From Streptomyces sp. NBC_01306 (lineage in GTDB: Bacteria > Actinomycetota > Actinomycetes > Streptomycetales > Streptomycetaceae), in NCBI RefSeq assembly GCF_026340465.1, contig NZ_JAPEPC010000002.1, forward strand, positions 310,001-374,000: a stretch of 64,000 nucleotides of DNA, written 5' to 3'. A program made the position numbers and the translations under genes. This document shows, piece after piece, positions 7,652 to 15,580 of the stretch (the first letter of the stretch is position 1; each line of letters starts with the position of its first letter). The notes below the pieces were generated by a model that did no database searches, was not told where the DNA came from, and saw nothing but the letters and a program-made list of their open reading frames with translations.

Positions 7652-8680
7652 TCAGACGGCGGAGCGCTCGCCGGCCGGGCGGCGGCGCAGGACGGGCCGC
7701 TCGATGGCGGGAGGGTTGTAGATCGCGTCCAGCGTCCCGATGTCCGTGCCCGGCGGCACGATGGCGTCGATCCGGTCGAGGATGTCGTCGGTCAGGGTGG
7801 TCCCGGCGCCGGCGAGCAGGTCGTCCAGGTGGTTCATAGTGCGCGGGCCGATGATCGCGGAGGTGACGCCGGGGTGGGAGATCGCAAACGCCGTCGCCAG
7901 ATGGGTCAGCGGCATTCCGGCCTCCTCCGCGAGCGGGATGAGCTGCTCGACCACATCGAGCCGCCGCTCGTCGACCAGGTGCTTGAAACCGAAGCCGGCC
8001 CGATGGGTGTCGGCCCGGTGGCCCTTGCGGTAGCGGCCGGTGAGCATGCCGCCCGCGAGCGGGCTCCAGACCAGGGCGCCCATCCCGTACCGCTCGCAGA
8101 CCGGCAGCACCTCGCGCTCGATGCCCCGGTTGAGGATCGAGTACGGCGGCTGTTCGGTGCGGAACCGCTCCAGGCCGCGCCGCTCGGCGACCCACTGCGC
8201 CTCGACGATGTCCGAAGCGGGGAAGGAGGAGGCTCCGATGGCGCGGACCTTCCCCGCGCGTACCAGGTCGGTGAGGGCCGAGAGGGTCTCCTCCACGTCG
8301 GTGTCCGGCGCGGGCCGGTGGATCTGGAACAGGTCGACGTGATCGGTCTGCAGCCGGCGCAGCGAGTCATCGAGTGCGCGCACCAGCCAGCGCCGTGAGT
8401 TGCCCCGCTGGTTGGGGTCGTCCCCCATCGGCAGGTGAGCCTTGGTGGCCAGTACGACGTCGTCACGGCGCCCCTTGAGGGCCTTGCCGACGATCTCCTC
8501 GGACTCGCCTCGTGCGTAGGCATCGGCGGTGTCGACGAAGTTGATGCCCGCGTCCAGCGCCTTGTGGATGATGCGGACGGAGTCGTCGTGGTCGGGGTTG
8601 CCCAGGGCTCCGAACATCATCGCGCCCAGGCAGTAAGGGCTGACCTTGATTCCGGTCCGTCCCAGTGTGCGGTACTTCAT
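7652..8680 (-). CDS. Aldo/keto reductase
   Basis: A 342-residue NADP-dependent (beta/alpha)8-barrel reductase. The AKR tetrad is intact: Asp50 and Tyr55 in VDTADAY, Lys80 in LATKAH and His121 in FQIHRP. The N-terminus MKYRTLGRTGIKVSPYCLG is typical of the YajO/Tas-like branch. ATG 8680 is preceded by a GGAGAACC ribosome site. It is divergent from a TetR gene, and two matching palindromes lie in the 125-base gap, so the regulator very likely represses it. The substrate cannot be inferred. Confidence 0.93.
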   Translation of the reverse strand: MKYRTLGRTGIKVSPYCLGAMMFGALGNPDHDDSVRIIHKALDAGINFVDTADAYARGESEEIVGKALKGRRDDVVLATKAHLPMGDDPNQRGNSRRWLVRALDDSLRRLQTDHVDLFQIHRPAPDTDVEETLSALTDLVRAGKVRAIGASSFPASDIVEAQWVAERRGLERFRTEQPPYSILNRGIEREVLPVCERYGMGALVWSPLAGGMLTGRYRKGHRADTHRAGFGFKHLVDERRLDVVEQLIPLAEEAGMPLTHLATAFAISHPGVTSAIIGPRTMNHLDDLLAGAGTTLTDDILDRIDAIVPPGTDIGTLDAIYNPPAIERPVLRRRPAGERSAV

Positions 8681-8732
8681 GGTTCTCCTCCGGGGTTGGG
8701 ACGTCCGCCGCAGCGCGATACGCTGGCATAAG

Positions 8733-8774
8733 CGGAACAGCGTTCCGCCGAAAACAATACGGAACATCGTTCCG
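8733..8774. promoter_or_regulatory. Twin TetR operators between aldo/keto reductase and tetR
   Basis: Two near-identical 15-base inverted repeats, CGGAACAGCGTTCCG (8733-8747) and CGGAACATCGTTCCG (8760-8774), are 27 bases centre to centre in the divergent promoter region. The spacing and symmetry fit a TetR dimer on each. Confidence 0.85.
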
Positions 8775-8805
8775 GTTGGCAATCCGGCTGGCAGAAGGAG
8801 CACTC

Positions 8806-9426
8806 ATGAATGACGGCCCGACGACGGGAGAGGCAGCGGAAGAGGCGACGGAAGAGCGGCCCCGCCAGCCGGTGCGCGCCGACGCACAGCGCAGCATCGA
8901 CGCCCTGCTCGCCGCGGCCGCGGAGGTGTTCTCCGCCTCCGGCGTGGACGCCCCCGTCCGGCAGATCACCGCCAGGGCGGGAGTCGGCGCAGGCACCCTC
9001 TACCGGCACTTCCCGCAGCGGTCGGACCTCATCGCCGCCGTCTTCCGCAAGGAGGTCGACGCCTGCGCGGCCGCCGCCCCCGCCCTTGCCGCCGAGCATG
9101 AACCGGTCGAGGCCCTGACCAGGTGGCTGCAGCGCTTCGCGGGCTTCATCGCCACCAAGCGCGGACTGAGCGCCGCCCTGCACTCGGGAGACCCGGCGTA
9201 CGACAGCCTGCCGTCCTACTTCCAGCGACGCTTCGAGCCCGCGCTCGGAGAGCTCCTGGACAGCGCGGCGAAAGCCGGCGAAGTCCGCTCCGACGCCAAC
9301 CCCTGGGACCTGCTGCGCGCCATCGGCAACCTGACGGTGCCCGTCGGGGACGACAACGACGGCCATACGCAGCGCATGATCGCCCTGCTGGTCGACGGGC
9401 TCCGCTACGGCACGTCGAACAGCTGA
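8806..9426 (+). CDS. TetR-family regulator of the adjacent aldo/keto reductase
   Basis: 206 residues. After a polar N-terminal tail comes the TetR HTH (about residues 28-75: RSIDALLAAAAEVFSASGV ... ITARAGVGAGTLYRHFPQRSDL), then a ligand domain. ATG 8806 follows AAGGAG at 8795-8800. It is closely similar in layout and HTH sequence to the TetR at 19485-20057, which is paired with another aldo/keto reductase. Confidence 0.92.
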   Translation: MNDGPTTGEAAEEATEERPRQPVRADAQRSIDALLAAAAEVFSASGVDAPVRQITARAGVGAGTLYRHFPQRSDLIAAVFRKEVDACAAAAPALAAEHEPVEALTRWLQRFAGFIATKRGLSAALHSGDPAYDSLPSYFQRRFEPALGELLDSAAKAGEVRSDANPWDLLRAIGNLTVPVGDDNDGHTQRMIALLVDGLRYGTSNS

Positions 9427-9643
9427 CGACCCACAGCCGCGGGGCTGCGGCCGCGTCAACCACCTTCCCGCTGTTGGAGGTTCGACCAAGGTCTACGGGA
9501 ACGGGGCGGGGCCCCTTTGGGCGGTCGGCCAGAATCCGGGGCCGGGCATTTACATGCTCGCAGCGCTTCCGCCACCGTGTGACGCACCGTCAGTCAGTGG
9601 AGAAATCCGCTGTCCCCCCACCCGCACGGACGGAGGCGCCGCG

Positions 9644-10777
9644 ATGGCCGAAGGCCCCGCGCCCCATGACGACTTCGACGTTCCCGCCATCGATGTCTCG
9701 CGCTGGGCCGAAGGTGGCGCGACGGAGCGCGCCGCACTCGCCTCGGCCGTCGACGCGGCAGCCCGAACGGTCGGCTTCATGCAGATCACCGGCCACGGCA
9801 TTCCGACCGCGGCCGGGCGGGGTCTGGCCGACGCCATGGATGCCTTTTTCGCCCTCTCCCAGGAGGAGAAGCGCACGCTGGTGGCACCGCCCGAGATCAA
9901 CCGGGGCTACACGCCGCCCAGAGCGGAGAAGCTCAGCCTCAGTCTGGGAGTGACCTCGCCGGAGGACCTCTTCGAGGCCTTCAACGTCGGCGTGGACGGC
10001 GCCGGGCACACCGGCGGAGCCCTGCCGGCCACGCATTTCGCCGCGAACCGCTGGCCCGATCCGCATCGTGTCCCCGGCTTCCGGGCGGCCGTGGACACCT
10101 GGTTCCGGCACGCGGGAGATCTGGCGCGGCTGCTGACCGGGGTATTCGCTCATGCGCTGGGGCTCGACGAGAACTTCTTCCGCCCGTACACCGACCACTC
10201 CGTCGACGTGCTGCGTATGAACAACTACGCGCTGCCCGCCGGGGAGACGCGTGTCGACCGGGGCCGGATGGGCATGGGCGCGCACACCGACTACGGCATC
10301 GTCACCGTGCTCTGGGCCGACCAGGTGCCCGGGCTCCAGATCCTCGGCGACGCCGGGCAGTGGCACGACGTACTGCCCGCCGAAGGGGCGCTGCTGGTCA
10401 ACCTCGGTGACGCACTGGCCCGTTGGACCAATGACCAGTGGCGCTCCACGCTGCACCGGGTGCTGCCGCCGACCGATGCCGAGGGGCGGCTGGTGCGCCG
10501 CAGGTCCGCCGCCTACTTCCACGACGGCAACCACGACGCCGTGATCAGCCCGCTGCCCGGCTGTGTTCCCGCGGGCGCCGAACCGCTCTATCCTCCGGTC
10601 ACCATCGGCGACCACATCACGGCCAAACTGGCGGGCTCACGGGCACTGCGCCCGCACGACGACGCCGGGCGGGAGAGCGCACGGCTGCTCGCCGCCACCG
10701 AATCCGCCACCGGATCCGCTACCGCGTCCACCGCCGATTCCGCCTCCGGACCCGGCGGCCTCGCCGGCGATCGCTGA
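9644..10777 (+). CDS. Isopenicillin-N-synthase-like Fe(II) (2-oxoglutarate) oxygenase
   Basis: A 377-residue non-heme iron oxygenase of the IPNS-like branch. The N-terminal DIOX_N part ends with FMQITGHGIP. The double-stranded beta-helix core holds the iron triad His214-x-Asp216 (GAHTDYG) and His271 (LHRV), and the co-substrate Arg-x-Ser motif (Arg286, Ser288). ATG 9644 follows CGGAGG. It is the first gene of an apparent operon with an NCS2 permease (65-base gap) and an 8-oxoguanine-deaminase-like enzyme. That context points to oxidation of a purine or related heterocycle rather than a beta-lactam intermediate. The substrate is inference. The C-terminus ends in a Ser/Thr/Ala-rich tail. Confidence 0.88.
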   Translation: MAEGPAPHDDFDVPAIDVSRWAEGGATERAALASAVDAAARTVGFMQITGHGIPTAAGRGLADAMDAFFALSQEEKRTLVAPPEINRGYTPPRAEKLSLSLGVTSPEDLFEAFNVGVDGAGHTGGALPATHFAANRWPDPHRVPGFRAAVDTWFRHAGDLARLLTGVFAHALGLDENFFRPYTDHSVDVLRMNNYALPAGETRVDRGRMGMGAHTDYGIVTVLWADQVPGLQILGDAGQWHDVLPAEGALLVNLGDALARWTNDQWRSTLHRVLPPTDAEGRLVRRRSAAYFHDGNHDAVISPLPGCVPAGAEPLYPPVTIGDHITAKLAGSRALRPHDDAGRESARLLAATESATGSATASTADSASGPGGLAGDR

Positions 10778-10842
10778 CCCACCCGCGGACGGGCGCCCGG
10801 CGAAGGCCGCCCGCCGGGCTGCGCATGGAGAGGTCCCGTCCC

Positions 10843-12168
10843 GTGGAAGAGCCCTGCCCGCCACAGCCCCACCCCGTCGACCAACGCCCGGCGTGGGGTG
10901 CACTCCTGTTGCTGGGTGCCCAGCATGTGCTGGTGATGTACACGGGGTCCATCGCCGTACCACTGCTGTTCGGCGCGGCGACCCATCTGTCGCACGCCAC
11001 GGTGACCCTCCTCATCGACGCCGATCTGCTGGTGGCCGGGGTCGTGACGCTGCTGCAAAGCGTGGGGGTGGGCCGGGTCCTCGGCGTGCGGCTGCCGATC
11101 GTGGCCGGTGCGGGCTTCAGCGCCGTATCTCCGATGATCCTCATCGCGCAGCAGTACGGCATGGCAGCGGTCTACGGCGCGATGCTGGCCGGAGGTGTGT
11201 TCGGCGTGCTCGTCGCGGCACCCTTCGCCCGTCTCGTGCGCTACTTCCCACCGCTGGTCGGCGGCACCGTGATCACCGTCATCGGGCTTTCGCTGCTGGG
11301 CGTGGGCACCCAGATGGTGGCCGGCGACGACCCGTCGGCCCCCGGCTACGCGGCGCCCGTACGGCTGCTGCTGGCCGGCGGGGTGCTCGCCCTGATCGTC
11401 GTGGTGATGCGGCTCTCCCGTGGCTTTCTCGGCCAAGTCGCCGTACTGGTGGGCTTGGTGGCGGGCACCGTCGCCGCCGTCCTGCTCGGGCAGGCCCACT
11501 TCTCGGAAGCTGCCGGAGCCTCCTGGGCCGGGCTGCCGGAGCCGTTCCACTTCGGCGCTCCGCACTTCCCGGTGGCCGCGGTGGTCTCGATGTGTGTGGT
11601 CATGCTGGTGATCTTCACCGAGTCGACGGCGAGCATGCTCGCGGTGGCGGAGATGACCGACCGCTCCCTGACCACCGGTGACCTCGCCCGCGGGCTGGCC
11701 GCCGACGGGCTCTCCGGGGTGCTCGGCGCCGTCATGAACTCCTTTCCGGACACTGTCTTCGGGGAGAACCTGGGGCTGGTCGAGGTGACCCGGGTCCGCA
11801 GCCGCTGGGTCACCGCCGTCGCCGGAGCCCTGCTGATCGTGCTGGGCTGTGTCCCGCGACTGGGCTCCCTCGTGGCCATGCTGCCCGATCCGGTGGTGGG
11901 CGCTGCGGCGCTGGTGATGTTCGCCATGGTGGCCGGCGTCGGGATCCGCATCCTGCGCCACGTCGACTTCGAGGGCACATCGAACCTGCTGATCGTCGCC
12001 GTCTCCCTGGTCGCCGGGATGGTGCCGGTGACCGCACCGCACATCTACGACCGGCTGCCCGCCGGTGCGCGCATCGTCTTCGGCAGCGCCATCACCTGCA
12101 CTGCGGTCTGCGCTTTCGGCCTGAATCTGCTGTTCAACCACGTACCGCGCCGCCGTACCGCCCCCTGA
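10843..12168 (+). CDS. NCS2-family nucleobase (uracil/xanthine/urate) permease
   Basis: 441 residues with about 12-14 hydrophobic segments. The nucleobase-ascorbate-transporter signature is visible as FGENLGLVEVTRVRSR, preceded by SFPDTVFGEN. The early TM region AQHVLVMYTGSIAVPLLFG is typical of xanthine/urate carriers. I prefer GTG 10843, which has GGAGAGG nine bases upstream, over ATG 10825, which lies before that site. It is flanked in the same operon by the oxygenase and the deaminase, so it probably imports their substrate or a related purine. Confidence 0.9.
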   Translation: MEEPCPPQPHPVDQRPAWGALLLLGAQHVLVMYTGSIAVPLLFGAATHLSHATVTLLIDADLLVAGVVTLLQSVGVGRVLGVRLPIVAGAGFSAVSPMILIAQQYGMAAVYGAMLAGGVFGVLVAAPFARLVRYFPPLVGGTVITVIGLSLLGVGTQMVAGDDPSAPGYAAPVRLLLAGGVLALIVVVMRLSRGFLGQVAVLVGLVAGTVAAVLLGQAHFSEAAGASWAGLPEPFHFGAPHFPVAAVVSMCVVMLVIFTESTASMLAVAEMTDRSLTTGDLARGLAADGLSGVLGAVMNSFPDTVFGENLGLVEVTRVRSRWVTAVAGALLIVLGCVPRLGSLVAMLPDPVVGAAALVMFAMVAGVGIRILRHVDFEGTSNLLIVAVSLVAGMVPVTAPHIYDRLPAGARIVFGSAITCTAVCAFGLNLLFNHVPRRRTAP

Positions 12169-12172
12169 TGCC

Positions 12173-12222
12173 CACCCAAGAACACCGGAGCACCGAAGCA
12201 CCGAAGCACCGAAGCACCGAAG
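12173..12222. repeat. Octamer tandem repeat upstream of the deaminase gene
   Basis: Four exact copies of CACCGAAG (12191-12222) are preceded by CACCGGAG (12183-12190) and a more distant CACCCAAG (12173-12180). The array fills the gap between the permease stop and the GAGAGGA ribosome site of the next gene. Confidence 0.9.
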
Positions 12223-12234
12223 AGAGGAACGACC

Positions 12235-13629
12235 GTGCCGGCCAACCGACTTGTCATCGAGAACTGCGCCCTCACCACCATGGACGCGAGCGACACCGAG
12301 TACGCCTCCGGCCACATCGTGGTCGCCGGTCACCGTATCGAGTCGGTGGGCCCGGGACCCGCGCCCGCGGACCTGACGGACGTCGTCCGGCGCATCGACG
12401 GCGACGGGCATCTGGTGACCCCCGGGCTGGTCAACACACACCACCACTTCTACCAGTGGATAACCCGCGGTCTCGCCCAGGACTGCAACCTCTTCGACTG
12501 GCTGGTCAGCCTCTATCCCGTCTGGTCCCGGATCGACGAGCCGATGGTGCACGCCGCGGCGCAGGGCTCACTGGCGGCCCTGGCGCTGTCCGGGGTCACC
12601 ACCGCCGCGGACCACCACTACGTCTTCCCTCGCGGCGCCGGTGATCTGCTCGGTGCCGAGATCCGCGCCGCAGCGGACATGGGCGTACGTTTCTCGCCCA
12701 CCCGCGGCTCCATGGACCGGGGCGCGTCGGACGGCGGGCTGCCGCCGGACTTCGCGGTGGAGAGTACGGAGGAGGCGCTGCTCGCCACCGAGGCGGCGAT
12801 CGACCGCTGGCACGACCCGTCCCCCGCTTCGATGCTCCGCGTCGGTGTCGCGCCCTGCTCGCCCTTCTCGGTCTCGTCCGAGCTGCTGCGTTCAGCTGCA
12901 ACGCTGGCCCGTTCCAAGGGTGTTCGGCTGCACACCCACGGCAGCGAGACCCGCGAGGAGGAGGAGTACTGCATGTTGCGGTACGGCATGACGCCGACCG
13001 AGCTGCTGGCGTCCACCGGGTGGCTCGGCCCGGACGTGTGGATGGCCCACTGCATCCATATGTCCGACTCCGACATCGCCCGCTTCGCCGACACCGGTAC
13101 CGGCGTCGCGCACTGCCCGTCGTCCAACGCGCGGGTCGCCGCCGGCCTCGCCCGCGTCCCCGACATGCTCACGGCCGGAGTCCCGGTGGGGCTGGGCGTG
13201 GACGGCTCCGCGTCCAACGAATGCGGCCAGCTCGGCTCCGAGCTGCGCAACACCCTGCTGATCAACCGTCTGGGCGACCACCGGGAGAAGGCGCTCACCA
13301 CCCGCCAGGCACTCCGGATGGGCACCATGGGAGGTGCGCGGGTACTGGGCCGGGAGGACGAGATCGGCTCGCTCGAAACCGGCAAGCTGGCGGACCTCGC
13401 GCCGTGGAAACTCGACGGTCTGCTGCACTCCTCCATCGCCGACCCGGTCGCCGCCCTCGTGCTCGGCGCCCCGGCCCCGCTGACTCTGCTGCTGGTCAAC
13501 GGCGAGCCGGTCGTGGAGGACGGCCATCTCGTCACCGTCGACGAGGACGCCGTCGCCCGCGGCACCCGCACACAGGCGCGGCGTCTGGCCGGGCTCGCCG
13601 GACTCGGTACACCGGCACGGAGCACCTAG
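12235..13629 (+). CDS. 8-oxoguanine deaminase-like amidohydrolase
   Basis: A 464-residue amidohydrolase of the cytosine-deaminase/atrazine-chlorohydrolase superfamily. The metal ligands include His69-x-His71 (NTHHHFYQW), the His in LHTHGSETREEEEYC, the His in MAHCIHMSD and the Asp in GLGVDGSASNE. The HHHFYQWITRGLAQD and SETREEEEYC segments resemble enzymes characterised as 8-oxoguanine deaminases (8-oxoguanine to urate plus ammonia). Related proteins are often annotated hydroxydechloroatrazine ethylaminohydrolase. GTG 12235 follows AGAGAGGA. The operon context with a purine-type permease supports the purine role. It ends two bases from the convergent sortase gene. Confidence 0.87.
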   Translation: MPANRLVIENCALTTMDASDTEYASGHIVVAGHRIESVGPGPAPADLTDVVRRIDGDGHLVTPGLVNTHHHFYQWITRGLAQDCNLFDWLVSLYPVWSRIDEPMVHAAAQGSLAALALSGVTTAADHHYVFPRGAGDLLGAEIRAAADMGVRFSPTRGSMDRGASDGGLPPDFAVESTEEALLATEAAIDRWHDPSPASMLRVGVAPCSPFSVSSELLRSAATLARSKGVRLHTHGSETREEEEYCMLRYGMTPTELLASTGWLGPDVWMAHCIHMSDSDIARFADTGTGVAHCPSSNARVAAGLARVPDMLTAGVPVGLGVDGSASNECGQLGSELRNTLLINRLGDHREKALTTRQALRMGTMGGARVLGREDEIGSLETGKLADLAPWKLDGLLHSSIADPVAALVLGAPAPLTLLLVNGEPVVEDGHLVTVDEDAVARGTRTQARRLAGLAGLGTPARST

Positions 13630-13631
13630 CG

Positions 13632-14345
13632 TCAGCCGGTGCCGGTGCCGGTGCCGGTGCCGGTGAGATGGGCGTAGACGACGACGTTGCCGAGGTAGTG
13701 CTGGTGCTTCTTGTCGAATCCGCCGCCGCACGTGATGAGGCGCAGTTCCGGCCGCGAAGCCGCGCCGTAGACCTGCTTGTTGGGGAAGGCCTTCGCCGGG
13801 TAGGCCTCGATCGCGTCGATGGTGAATACGGCGGTCACCCCGTCGGTCCGTACGACGTGAACGGTGTTTCCTTTCTTGAGCGATCCCAGACCGTAGAAGA
13901 CAGCCGGGCCATGCCGGTTGTCGACGTGGCCGGCGATGACGGCTGTGCCCGTGGCTCCGGGGCTGGTCCCGCCCTTGTACCAGCCGGCGAGATTGCGGGC
14001 GTTGTCCGACGGGGCCGCGAGGCTGCCGTTCGCCTCCAGGCCCAGCGGCATCAGCGGTGCGTCCACCCGCAGCGCGGGAATGCGCACGCGCTCGGGTACG
14101 GAGGGCGGCAGCGGCGCGACCGCCGGCGAAACGGAACCGTCCCCGCCGGGTGGGCGGCCTGCGGCGGCGAACCCCTGGGCGGCCCCGGGCTGGGGCGGTG
14201 GTCCCGGTGTCCGCAGGCCGTTGCTGATCAGCGCGACCGCCAGACAGACGGCCAGGGTGACCAGCATCGCTACGCCGCCGCGGCGCACCGTGCCGGTGGT
14301 CTCCGTGGGTGGGGGGCGGACGCCGGCCGGGACGTATCGGTCCAC
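13632..14345 (-). CDS. Class F sortase
   Basis: 237 residues. It has an N-terminal membrane anchor (about 25-42), a Pro/Gly-rich linker and a sortase domain from about residue 85. The catalytic His140 is in VIAGHVD and Cys206 is in LRLITCGGGF. The usual downstream Arg is not evident: after Cys206 the sequence runs FDKKHQHYLGNVVVYAHL without Arg. The protein ends in a GTGTGTGTG tail encoded by a hexamer repeat. The GTG start at 14345 has only a weak upstream site (GGCAGG). The next gene on the same strand encodes a secreted protein with a C-terminal membrane helix, a plausible partner although it lacks LPXTG. Confidence 0.9.
   Translation of the reverse strand: MDRYVPAGVRPPPTETTGTVRRGGVAMLVTLAVCLAVALISNGLRTPGPPPQPGAAQGFAAAGRPPGGDGSVSPAVAPLPPSVPERVRIPALRVDAPLMPLGLEANGSLAAPSDNARNLAGWYKGGTSPGATGTAVIAGHVDNRHGPAVFYGLGSLKKGNTVHVVRTDGVTAVFTIDAIEAYPAKAFPNKQVYGAASRPELRLITCGGGFDKKHQHYLGNVVVYAHLTGTGTGTGTG
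13636..13665. repeat. Hexamer repeat (CCGGTG)5 in the sortase 3' end
   Basis: Five exact copies of CCGGTG encode the Gly-Thr tail of the sortase, immediately before its stop codon. A change in copy number keeps frame and alters only the tail length. Confidence 0.9.
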
Positions 14346-14480
14346 GTTTTACCTGCCTGATGACGTACGGGCCGGAGCGCGCGGCGCCTCCTGTGCCCCA
14401 GGAGTGTGGCCCAAGGCTGTGCCCCAGGCTGCGCCGGGGCACAGGAGGCGGTGTAGCTGTGTCCGGCGGACGGACCCTGG

Positions 14481-14921
14481 TCAGCGGTGGCTGTCGCCGC
14501 GGCGGCGCAGGAGCAGCGAGCCTGCCGCGACGGCGGCGAGCAGGCCGGCGCCCAGCACGATGTCCGTGCTGTTGACGCCCTGGCTGGTGCTGCCGCTGCC
14601 GGTGCGCATGGTGCCCGACGGCATCTTGGCGTCGGGGCAGACACGGGCGGCCTCCGAGGCCAGCGCGTTCGCGTTCGACTGGAGCTTGTCGACGTTGTCC
14701 TGCTCGGCCTTGCCCGGGTGGCCGCCGTCGGCGAGCTGGTCCTTGTAGTCCTTGAGCGCGGCCTGGTACTCCGCCTCGGCCTTCTGGGCGTCCGATGTGG
14801 CCTTCGAACAGGCTGCGCCGGTCTGCGGAGCGTGCACCACCGCGGCGTGGGCCGAGGGCGCGGTCAGTGCGACGGCCGCGGCGAGAGCGGCCGTACCCAG
14901 AAGCGCGTGTATACGACGCAT
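14481..14921 (-). CDS. Secreted, C-terminally anchored small protein
   Basis: 146 residues. Signal peptide MRRIHALLGTAALAAAVALT...AHA, then a charged helical middle with Lys/Glu/Ala-rich heptad-like pattern (DAQKAEAEYQAALKDYKDQL), two Cys residues (GAACSK, ARVCPD), and a C-terminal hydrophobic helix with an RRR stop-transfer (LLLRRRGDSHR). It looks like a sortase substrate by topology, but no LPXTG or LAXTG precedes the helix. ATG 14921 has GGAAGG seven bases upstream. It lies 135 bases upstream of the sortase gene on the same strand, so the two may be co-expressed. Confidence 0.8.
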   Translation of the reverse strand: MRRIHALLGTAALAAAVALTAPSAHAAVVHAPQTGAACSKATSDAQKAEAEYQAALKDYKDQLADGGHPGKAEQDNVDKLQSNANALASEAARVCPDAKMPSGTMRTGSGSTSQGVNSTDIVLGAGLLAAVAAGSLLLRRRGDSHR

Positions 14922-15580
14922 GATCCAACCTTCCACGAGTACGGATGCGGCACCGGTGCGCCACAGACGATCGGGTCCGTACCCACAGAACCGATCACAG
15001 CGCAGCCACCGCCGCGAATCTCGCTGACCACCCATCAGGCGCAACGGCCTCCCGTGGGGACCACATCAGCACCAGGTCGATCGTCGCAGTTCAGAGGGGT
15101 GCGCAGAGCCCGGTGAGGACACCGGCAGCAGCCCGGCCGAACGGGTGACCACACGGCCGGCGGGGCATGGACGACGCGCGACGGGTGCGGGGCCGTCGGC
15201 GGTACGCGGTTGGCGACGGCAGCGCCGTGACATACGGGGGTGGGTCTCACACCTCACCGGTGCGGGGCTCCCACCGGGGTGGCGGGAAACGTGAGGGGCG
15301 GTGCCCCCGCCCGGCGGACTCCGCCGCCTGCCGTTGGGGTGCATTGCGGATGGCCGGTGGCGTGGCGCACGAGGGAGCGGAGCGCAGGTTCCTAGGGTCG
15401 CCGCCTACGGACCGCGGCCGGCACACGGACTGGCCCGACCACCCCCCGGCCGCTGTCAATTGACGAAACGTCACACAGGTGATGCGTCCTCGCCCTTCCG
15501 TGTCTGCGGCGCGAGCGGGGTCGCAGTCCCTGCCGACCGGTACGGCACCGAGCCGACCGTCCAGAACGGATGGGTGTGTC
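14922..15580. other. Gene-free divergent intergenic region
   Basis: 659 bases between two divergently transcribed secreted-protein genes. I find no credible coding region. Near the right end there are overlapping palindromes, GTCAATTGAC (15455-15464) and TGACGAAACGTCA (15461-15473), containing a TTGACG (15460-15465) that could be a -35 element for the NHL-protein gene. No matching TATAAT-like -10 is evident. Confidence 0.5.

Noticed and set aside
12173..12222. Octamer array considered as CRISPR or iterons
   Set aside because: Copies are 8 bases with no spacers, and there is no replication gene nearby.
10588..12552. 654-residue open frame antisense to the NCS2 permease
   Set aside because: The composition is His/Gln/Asp-rich without motifs, while the plus strand encodes a clear permease and deaminase.
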